DNA from: Gemmatimonadota bacterium
GTDB lineage: Bacteria > Gemmatimonadota > Gemmatimonadetes > Gemmatimonadales > Gemmatimonadaceae
Length of the DNA stretch: 12,108 bases
Assembly: GCA_016794735.1 (NCBI GenBank)
Contig: JAEUJK010000282.1
Location: 1-12,108, forward strand
Direction of reading: 5' to 3'
In this document: positions 7,283 through 12,108 of the stretch, piece by piece
How the letters are laid out: each line of letters opens with the position of its first letter
How positions within the stretch are numbered: the stretch's first letter is position 1
Notes under the pieces: generated by a model
The model's input: only the letters and a program-made list of their open reading frames with translations
The model's database searches: none
What the model was told of the DNA's origin: nothing
Made by a program: the position numbers and the translations under genes

Positions 7283-8538
7283 ACGTTGAACGACTCGTCG
7301 CCGGACTCGACATCGGGTCCGCCAAGACCACCGCGCTGATTGGTGAGGTCGTCGGGGACCTCCCCCGTCGACCCGGCATCAAGGTGCTCGGCATCGGCCA
7401 GTCACGAACCACCGGACTCCGCCGGGGGATTGTCTCCGACATCGAGGAGACCACGCAGTCGATCAAGAAGGCGCTGAGCGACGCCGAGCAGATGGCCGGC
7501 GCCAAGGTCGAGGCGGTGTACGTCGGTATCACCGGCGAACACGTGAAGGCGATGACGAGCAAGGGCATCGTCGCCGTGTCGGGAGAAGAGGTGACGCGCG
7601 GTGACATCGATCGCGCGAATGCCGTGGCGCGCGCACAGAACATCCCGCCGGATCGCGAGCTGCTGCACGCGATTCCCCAGGAATACGTCGTGGACAAGAC
7701 CGAGGGGGTGAGCGACCCCGTCGGGATGATCGGCACGCGGCTCGAGACCGAGATGTACCTGGTCACCATCGGTGCATCGCCAGCGATGAACCTGCGCAAG
7801 GCGGTGGAGCGCGCTGGCTACCGCGTGGCCGAACTCGTGGTGGAGCCGCTCGCGAGCGCACTCGCGGTGCTCACCGACGACGAACGCGAGCTGGGTGTCG
7901 CCGTGATCGAGATGGGGGCGGGAACGACGGACATCGCCGTCTTCCACGAGTCGAAGATCCGCCACCTCGGGACGATCGGCCTGGGTGGCAACAATGTCAC
8001 GAGCGATATCGTCCACGGACTCGGCCTCACCCAAGCCGACGCCGAGCGGATCAAGGAACGCTATGGTTGCGCCTATGAACCACTGGTGGACCCGGCCGAG
8101 GTGATCTCGCTGCCGAGCACTGTGGCGCAGGGGGATCGGCAGATTCCGCGCGAGCTGCTGGCGCACATCATCCACCAGCGCGTCGACGAGATCTTCAACC
8201 TGGTGCTGGCTGATATCGAGGCCGCCGGGTTCGCCGCGAAGCTGAGTGCGGGGATCGTCCTCACGGGCGGTGTCGCCGCGCACCCCGGGGTGGGGGAGCT
8301 CGCGGCCGACGTGTTCGGCACGGGGGTGCGGGTGGGTCTCCCGGGCGAAAACCTCTCCGGGTTGGCGGACGCCGTGGAAGCGCCGCGGTATTCGACGGCA
8401 GCTGGGCTGACGCTGTACGCGGCGAACCGGCTCGCGCTGGGCAGTGCGTCGTCGGCGGGAAAGAAGAGCACGCTCAGTGCACCCAGTGTGGACAAGTTGG
8501 CTCAGCGGGTAAAGATCTGGTTGCAGGACTTCTTCTGA
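7279..8538 (+). CDS. ftsA: FtsA, actin-like divisome protein
   Basis: FtsA is an actin-fold ATPase that tethers FtsZ filaments to the membrane and recruits later division proteins. The 419-aa product shows the phosphate-1 motif GLDIGSAKT (9-17), the 1C-domain region (TGEHVKAMTSKG and the HAIPQEY segment), the phosphate-2 motif MGAGTTD (212-218), GLGGNNVTSDI, and the adenosine motif LTGG (about 328-331). The last 16 residues, VDKLAQRVKIWLQDFF, form an amphipathic helix matching the FtsA membrane-targeting sequence, reached through a short variable linker. The 1C domain separates it from MreB and DnaK. The ATG overlaps the ftsQ stop. The start is preceded by a C-rich tract instead of a Shine-Dalgarno site. 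A strong hairpin begins about 35 bp after the stop. Confidence 0.97.
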   Translation: MNVERLVAGLDIGSAKTTALIGEVVGDLPRRPGIKVLGIGQSRTTGLRRGIVSDIEETTQSIKKALSDAEQMAGAKVEAVYVGITGEHVKAMTSKGIVAVSGEEVTRGDIDRANAVARAQNIPPDRELLHAIPQEYVVDKTEGVSDPVGMIGTRLETEMYLVTIGASPAMNLRKAVERAGYRVAELVVEPLASALAVLTDDERELGVAVIEMGAGTTDIAVFHESKIRHLGTIGLGGNNVTSDIVHGLGLTQADAERIKERYGCAYEPLVDPAEVISLPSTVAQGDRQIPRELLAHIIHQRVDEIFNLVLADIEAAGFAAKLSAGIVLTGGVAAHPGVGELAADVFGTGVRVGLPGENLSGLADAVEAPRYSTAAGLTLYAANRLALGSASSAGKKSTLSAPSVDKLAQRVKIWLQDFF

Positions 8539-8572
8539 TCGGCCTCGTTAGGCTGTCAAAAAACTGATCTTC

Positions 8573-8600
8573 AGCGCCGCTTTTGTGGAGAAGCGGCGCT
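8573..8600 (+). terminator. Perfect 10-bp inverted repeat after ftsA (possible terminator or attenuator)
   Basis: AGCGCCGCTT pairs perfectly with AAGCGGCGCT across an 8-nt loop, 34 nt downstream of the ftsA stop. The stem is G/C rich and should be stable. No U-run follows it on the + strand, so it is not a standard intrinsic terminator. It could be a partial terminator, an mRNA 3'-end stabiliser, or a Rho-related site. On the opposite strand a run of six T lies about nine bases beyond the stem, which is too far for a canonical terminator. The repeat is seen directly; the function is inference. Confidence 0.45.
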
Positions 8601-8626
8601 CTCACGGGAGCTGAGTCGCACGCGCC

Positions 8627-8638
8627 GTTGTGCACAAC
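8627..8638. promoter_or_regulatory. 12-bp perfect palindrome, possible operator upstream of ftsZ
   Basis: GTTGTGCACAAC is a perfect two-fold symmetric site. It lies about 46 bp upstream of the TATATT element and 124 bp before the ftsZ ATG. The size and symmetry suit binding of a dimeric regulator, and the position would suit an activator or upstream operator. I do not recognise it as the site of a named regulator, and it does not match a DnaA box. The symmetry is seen; the regulatory role is inferred. Confidence 0.4.
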
Positions 8639-8659
8639 ACGGTGATTGTTCTCACTCAC

Positions 8660-8692
8660 TCATTTCCTCCCGTTGCACGCGCGTTATATTCG
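8660..8692 (+). promoter_or_regulatory. Candidate ftsZ promoter (-10-like TATATT)
   Basis: TATATT at 8685-8690 is a rare AT-rich hexamer in this GC-rich window and resembles a sigma-70 -10 box. No good -35 hexamer sits 16-18 bp upstream; the best is ATTTCC in a pyrimidine-rich stretch. Transcription from here would start near 8697 and give a leader of about 66 nt that includes a stem-loop and the ribosome binding site. The position in the only large gap before ftsZ supports a local promoter, but the missing -35 keeps this tentative. Confidence 0.4.
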
Positions 8693-8710
8693 GCACCAGC
8701 CAGACGGAGG

Positions 8711-8727
8711 CGAGAGACCTTCTCTCG
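8711..8727 (+). other. Stem-loop in the presumed ftsZ 5' leader
   Basis: CGAGAGA pairs with TCTCTCG around a CCT triloop, a perfect 7-bp stem. It lies between the candidate -10 box and the Shine-Dalgarno sequence, ending 16 nt before it. It could stabilise the 5' end or affect translation of ftsZ. It does not cover the ribosome binding site. Function is inferred from position only. Confidence 0.4.
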
Positions 8728-8743
8728 AGCCTGCCCTCGTCCC

Positions 8744-8751
8744 AAGAGGAG
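8744..8751 (+). promoter_or_regulatory. Ribosome binding site of ftsZ
   Basis: AAGAGGAG contains a strong AGGAG core ending about 11 nt before the ATG at 8763. An in-frame GTG at 8751 overlaps the site and therefore cannot use it. This supports the ATG start, which gives the usual FtsZ N-terminus MIFEFEE. It is the best Shine-Dalgarno match in the window. Confidence 0.7.
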
Positions 8752-8762
8752 TGCCGCGCGCC

Positions 8763-9971
8763 ATGATCTTCGAATTCGAGGAGAACGCGACCCAGAACGC
8801 ACGGATGAAGGTCGTCGGTGTCGGTGGTGGTGGCGGCAACGCCGTCAACCGCATGATCGACGAGCACCTCGAGGGGGTCGAGTTCATCTCGATCAACACC
8901 GACGCGCAGACGCTGTTGTCGTCGAAGTCGGATGTGAAGATCCAGATCGGCAAGAAGCTCACACGCGGGCTTGGTGCCGGCGCGCGACCGGAGATCGGTC
9001 GCCAGGCGATCGAGGAGAATCGCGATGAAGTCGCACGAGTCCTCACCAACGCCGACCTCGTGTTCGTCACCTGCGGCATGGGCGGTGGCACCGGCACCGG
9101 TGCCGCGCCGGTGGTTGCCGAGCTGGCGCGCGCGGCGGGTGCCCTGACCGTCGGGATCGTCACCAAGCCGTTCCTGTTCGAGGGGCGCAAGCGGATGCGC
9201 CAGGCCGAAATGGGGATCACCGACATGCGCACGCATGTCGACACGATGATCGTCGTGCCTAACGAACGCCTGCTCGCGGTGGTCGGGAAGGGGATCCCGT
9301 TCCAGGACGCGCTCAAGAAGGCGGACGAGGTCCTGCTGCACGCGACGCAGGGCATCTCGACCCTCATCTCGCGCACCGGCCTCGTCAACGTCGACTTTGC
9401 CGACGTGCGGACGGTCATGGCGAACGGCGGCTCCGCCCTCATGGGCACCGGCGTGGGACGCGGCGACAACCGCGCCGCCGAAGCGGCGCAGATGGCGATT
9501 GCCTCGCCGCTGCTCGACAACATCTCGATCTCCGGTTCGTCCGGCGTCCTCCTCAACATCACTGGCGGTGGCGACCTCACCCTCGGCGAGGTCACGCAGA
9601 TTTCCGAGATCGTGCACGAGGCCGCGGGTGACGACGCCGAGATCATCTTCGGTGCCGTGCACGAACCCGCCATGCAGGGCGAGATTCGCGTGACCGTGAT
9701 CGCGACCGGGTTCGACCGCGACATGTTGCAGGGCGCCCCGATGGTCTCCGCGACACCGTCGGCGATCCCGAGCCGCACCGTCATCCCGATCAACACCGGT
9801 GCACGCGTGGCCGGGACCCGGGCGACGTCGCTCCCGCCGCGTCCGGCGACGCCGGAGCCGCCGCGCAATCCCAAGCCGCTCGTGGCGCCGCCGAACCCGT
9901 CGACGCGTGCGACCTCGGCGCCGATCGAAGACCTCGAGATCCCGACCTTCATCCGGAGACAGATGGATTGA
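8763..9971 (+). CDS. ftsZ: FtsZ, tubulin-like cell division GTPase
   Basis: FtsZ polymerises with GTP into the Z-ring that scaffolds division at midcell. The 402-aa product has the glycine-rich GGGGGNAVNRM loop near the N-terminus, INTDAQTL, the tubulin signature GGGTGTG (107-113), VTKPFLFEGRKR, VPNERLL, and the T7 synergy loop NVDFADVR (209-216) with D211 and D214 as catalytic acids. After the globular core comes a Pro/Arg/Thr-rich linker of about 55 residues and a conserved C-terminal peptide, DLEIPTFIRRQMD, the docking site for FtsA and other partners. Length and motifs are standard. The ATG is chosen for the strong Shine-Dalgarno site and the typical MIFEFEE start; an in-frame TTG at 8646 would put the promoter region inside the gene. 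The stop overlaps the next gene as TTGA. Confidence 0.98.
   Translation: MIFEFEENATQNARMKVVGVGGGGGNAVNRMIDEHLEGVEFISINTDAQTLLSSKSDVKIQIGKKLTRGLGAGARPEIGRQAIEENRDEVARVLTNADLVFVTCGMGGGTGTGAAPVVAELARAAGALTVGIVTKPFLFEGRKRMRQAEMGITDMRTHVDTMIVVPNERLLAVVGKGIPFQDALKKADEVLLHATQGISTLISRTGLVNVDFADVRTVMANGGSALMGTGVGRGDNRAAEAAQMAIASPLLDNISISGSSGVLLNITGGGDLTLGEVTQISEIVHEAAGDDAEIIFGAVHEPAMQGEIRVTVIATGFDRDMLQGAPMVSATPSAIPSRTVIPINTGARVAGTRATSLPPRPATPEPPRNPKPLVAPPNPSTRATSAPIEDLEIPTFIRRQMD
9955..9959 (+). promoter_or_regulatory. Ribosome binding site supporting the TTG start of the M23 peptidase gene
   Basis: GGAGA sits 8 nt before the TTG at 9968, inside the codons for the FtsZ C-terminal peptide. It supports use of this TTG, which keeps the N-terminal membrane helix of the downstream protein. 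The next in-frame ATG lies after that helix. Confidence 0.5.
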
Positions 9972-11209
9972 AGCGGGCGCTCGCACGGACGGCGTTCTAT
10001 TTCACAGTGGCGCTCCTCGCATGGGGCGCCATTGCCGTCATGCGCCCCATTCGTACGCCAAGTGTCGGCGACGTCATCTCGGGCGCTCGTGTTGCCTGGG
10101 TCGAGCGCACCGATTCGCTGGCGAAGGGCGAGACCATCACCGGGCTGCTCGGACGCACGCTGCCTGACGAGGAAGTGCAGGATGCCCTCGAGGCCGCGGG
10201 AACGCTCGATCCGCGTCGGCTGCGCGCCGGGATGCGCATCACGCTCGGCGGCGCCGCAGATTCAGCGCCCTCGCAGATCCTCCTGCACCTTGGCGTCGAT
10301 CGCCTGTTGCGGCTCACGCGCGGCGATTCGGGATGGTCCGGTCGGGAAGAGACCATCCCGTGGCAGCGAGACACCCTCGTGGTCAGTGGCACCGTGAACG
10401 CGAACCTGTACGAGGCGTTCGCTGATGGGGCGCGTGAGTTGCCGTCCAAGGTGCGCGATGAACTCGCGTGGAGTGTGGCGGATGTCTTCGAGTACCGCCT
10501 CGACATGAGCCGCGACCTCCAGCCGGGTGATGCCTTCCGCGTGCTCGTGGAACGCGAGCGCACGCAGACCGGCGCCGTTCGCCTGGGGCAGGTGCTCGGC
10601 GTGGACTACACCACCCGCGGGTCGCGGCTTCGCGTGGTGCGTTATCTCGATCGTGAGGGGCGATCGCGATACTTCGATGAGAACGGGCGGTCGATGCAGG
10701 CGATGTTCCTGCGGGCGCCCCTGGAGTTCCGGCGCGTCTCGTCCGTGTTCGGGATGCGTCGACACCCGATCCTGGGGATCACGCGTCGCCACCGTGGCAC
10801 CGATTACGCGGCAGCGTCGGGGACCCCGGTACGCGCGATCGGCGACGGCGTCGTGATCACGGCGGGGCGAATGAGCGGTTTCGGCAACGTGGTCGAGATC
10901 CGGCACCCGAATGGCTTTGTCACCCGATACGGGCACCTGCGCGGCTTTGCCGATGGGACGCGGCGGGGCGCCCGCGTGTCCATCGGATCGACCATCGGAT
11001 ATGTCGGCATGACCGGGCTGGCGAGCGGTCCGCACCTGCATTTCGAGGTGCTCGTGAACGGCCAGCAGCGCGATCCGCGGACGGCGTTCAATTCGACGAC
11101 CGGGTTGCCCCTTGCCGAAGGCGAGCGCGGCGCGTTTGATGAGACGCGTCGGCTGCTCCTGGCTTTGCTGGATTCGGGCAGCACGACCGTCCCGGACGGC
11201 GGCGCGTGA
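9968..11209 (+). CDS. Membrane-anchored M23 peptidoglycan endopeptidase, MepM/Csd3-type
   Basis: The predicted role is a zinc-dependent endopeptidase that cuts peptide cross-links in the wall, facing the periplasm. The 413-aa product has a short basic N-terminus, one hydrophobic helix (about 9-26), a LysM/OapA-like region with GETITGLLG (about 49-57), a middle domain of the kind seen in MepM and Csd3 (about 140-250, including DLQPGDAFRVLVE), and a C-terminal LytM/M23 domain starting near FRRVSSVFGMRRHP. The zinc and catalytic residues are all present: H275 and D279 in HRGTD, H323 in YGHL, and H356 and H358 in HLHFE. It should therefore be an active enzyme, not a degenerate EnvC/NlpD-type activator. 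The TTG start overlaps the ftsZ stop and has a GGAGA site. Linkage to ftsZ suggests a role in septal wall remodelling, which is inference. Confidence 0.9.
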   Translation: MKRALARTAFYFTVALLAWGAIAVMRPIRTPSVGDVISGARVAWVERTDSLAKGETITGLLGRTLPDEEVQDALEAAGTLDPRRLRAGMRITLGGAADSAPSQILLHLGVDRLLRLTRGDSGWSGREETIPWQRDTLVVSGTVNANLYEAFADGARELPSKVRDELAWSVADVFEYRLDMSRDLQPGDAFRVLVERERTQTGAVRLGQVLGVDYTTRGSRLRVVRYLDREGRSRYFDENGRSMQAMFLRAPLEFRRVSSVFGMRRHPILGITRRHRGTDYAAASGTPVRAIGDGVVITAGRMSGFGNVVEIRHPNGFVTRYGHLRGFADGTRRGARVSIGSTIGYVGMTGLASGPHLHFEVLVNGQQRDPRTAFNSTTGLPLAEGERGAFDETRRLLLALLDSGSTTVPDGGA

Positions 11210-11250
11210 ACTTTCAACGTCGCGCGGCCCCCATCGCGTAATTCGATCTC

Positions 11251-12108
11251 ATGCTCCTGGTTCTCCTGGCCCTCGCGGCGGGCGCGCTCGCGACGTTCGT
11301 GTCGTACCCGCGCCAGATCCTGTCTGGGCCGCGGGTTCGAACGGCCGCCGCCCTGCGCGGCATTGCCGTCGCACTGATCGCCGCCCTGGCCCTCAACACG
11401 CCCCTGGGCGGTGCTTCGCGCATCCGTCCGATGGTGGCGCTCGACGCCTCGGCCTCGTGGCTGCGTGGTGGTGACAGCAGTCGCTTCGTGGCCGCGCGTC
11501 GCGCGGCACTCGCCGAGGCGTCGGATTCCGTGCTCGCCTTTGGCGACTCCATCCGTCGGGCGACGGGGGACGCCAGCGCACGCGACGCCCAATCGCGCCT
11601 GCGCGGCATCGCGGAGCGCGCCATCGCCGCCGGGCGACCGCTGGTGATCTACACCGACGGCGAGTTGGACGACACCGAGGTCCTGAGTGGGCTTCCCAGT
11701 GGCTCACGCCTGGAAGTGTCCCCGGCGCCCGCCGCGCGGGACGCAGCCGTGACGGAGATCCAGGCGCCGCGCGTTGCGTCGGTGGGAGACACGGTCGAGG
11801 TGCGCGTGACGGTGGCGGCTGGGGCTGGAGGCGCCGGGGCAGGGCGCGTGGCCCTTTCCCTGGACGGGCGCGCGACGACGAGCCTCGCGTTCGACTCCCT
11901 GGGTGCCTACGGCGAGCGTTCGCTGACGATCCGTGTCGTGGCGCCGCCGCTCGCCCCGGGCAGCGCTGCGAATCGCGCCGAGCGTGAACTCCGTGTTGCG
12001 CTGCAGTCGGCGGGCGACGTGGACGCGCGGAACGACACGGCCGCGACCGCGCTCGATATCGGCTCCGCCGCGGCGGCGGTGCTGGTGTCCACCTCCCCCG
12101 ACCTCGAT
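11251..12108 (+). CDS. Membrane protein with VWA-like domain, 3' truncated by window
   Basis: An open frame runs from the ATG at 11251 to the window end (286 codons) with strong G/C third-position bias. An in-frame TAA at 11239 rules out a longer start. The product starts with two hydrophobic segments (about 1-18 and 36-50), then a compact region with MVALDASASW (D65, S67, S69: a DxSxS MIDAS-type motif) and VIYTDGELDD (T135-D136-G137). Together these suggest a von Willebrand A-like fold. After it comes a beta-rich part (about 165-270) ending in DARNDTAATALDI, which resembles CARDB/Ig-like domains that follow VWA in bacterial membrane proteins. The usual middle MIDAS threonine motif is not obvious and the DxSxS-to-TDG spacing is short. 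I cannot assign a function. It lies 41 bp after the M23 gene without a visible Shine-Dalgarno site or promoter, so it may be the next gene of the operon. Confidence 0.75.
   Translation, partial: MLLVLLALAAGALATFVSYPRQILSGPRVRTAAALRGIAVALIAALALNTPLGGASRIRPMVALDASASWLRGGDSSRFVAARRAALAEASDSVLAFGDSIRRATGDASARDAQSRLRGIAERAIAAGRPLVIYTDGELDDTEVLSGLPSGSRLEVSPAPAARDAAVTEIQAPRVASVGDTVEVRVTVAAGAGGAGAGRVALSLDGRATTSLAFDSLGAYGERSLTIRVVAPPLAPGSAANRAERELRVALQSAGDVDARNDTAATALDIGSAAAAVLVSTSPDLD

Noticed and set aside
8573..8600. The hairpin after ftsA as a standard Rho-independent terminator
   Set aside because: There is no T-run after the stem on the + strand, and the T-run on the minus strand is about nine bases away. 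It is kept only as a hairpin of uncertain role.
8651..8662. Short direct repeats CTCA-CTCA-CTCA before ftsZ
   Set aside because: Three 4-nt units in a pyrimidine-rich stretch are too short to call a regulatory repeat or a phase-variable tract.
8646..8762. In-frame TTG at 8646 as a longer ftsZ start
   Set aside because: It would place the TATATT element, leader stem-loop and strong SD inside the gene and add 39 residues not expected in FtsZ. The ATG at 8763 fits the SD and the family N-terminus.
9840..9930. Proline/arginine-rich low-complexity stretch near the end of ftsZ, considered as a frameshift or repeat
   Set aside because: The frame stays open into the conserved C-terminal peptide DLEIPTFIRRQMD. 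This is the normal variable FtsZ linker.
8652..9986. Long minus-strand open frames opposite ftsZ (444 and 422 codons)
   Set aside because: Both are shadows of ftsZ, low in complexity and rich in Arg, Asp or Ser/Pro, with no recognisable motif or ribosome binding site.
1..12108. Mobile elements, CRISPR arrays, tRNA or rRNA genes, or a novel defence system
   Set aside because: No transposase-like protein, terminal inverted repeats, spaced direct repeats or RNA-gene signatures were seen on either strand. Base and codon use is even throughout.

Overview
This window is the central and distal part of a dcw (division and cell wall) gene cluster from a high-GC bacterium. All genes are on the + strand. 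The order is murF (3' end only), mraY, murD, ftsW, murG, murC, ftsQ, ftsA, a 224-bp gap, ftsZ, a membrane-anchored M23 (MepM/Csd3-type) peptidoglycan endopeptidase, and the 5' part of a membrane protein with a VWA-like domain that runs off the window end. Strong G/C preference at third codon positions, the lack of ddl or murB between murC and ftsQ, and the style of the sequences suggest Gemmatimonadota. That assignment is inference from composition and gene order; no rRNA or other marker is present to prove it.

Region 1 (1-8538) is a very compact block. Four junctions are ATGA start/stop overlaps (mraY/murD, murD/ftsW, murC/ftsQ, ftsQ/ftsA), one is an 8-bp overlap (murG/murC), and at ftsW/murG the stop codon abuts a GTG start. 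The products carry out the last cytoplasmic steps of peptidoglycan precursor synthesis (MurC, MurD, MurF), the membrane lipid I and lipid II steps (MraY, MurG), septal glycan polymerisation (FtsW), and assembly of the divisome (FtsQ, FtsA). The overlaps suggest one transcript with translational coupling.

Region 2 (8539-8762) is the only sizeable non-coding stretch. It holds a perfect 10-bp-stem hairpin just after ftsA, a perfect 12-bp palindrome that looks like an operator, an AT-rich TATATT element that could be a -10 box, a short stem-loop in the presumed ftsZ leader, and a good Shine-Dalgarno sequence. It looks like the local control point for ftsZ.

Region 3 (8763-12108) starts with ftsZ. 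Its stop codon overlaps a TTG start for the M23 endopeptidase, so the Z-ring protein and a cell-wall hydrolase appear to be co-translated. A VWA-like two-helix membrane protein follows after 41 bp.

I see no mobile element, CRISPR array, RNA gene or plainly foreign DNA. The pathway genes are ordinary core genes. The points of interest are the ftsA-ftsZ control region, the ftsZ-endopeptidase coupling, divergent signature loops in FtsW, start codons preceded by C-rich tracts instead of Shine-Dalgarno sites, and the unassigned VWA-like protein.
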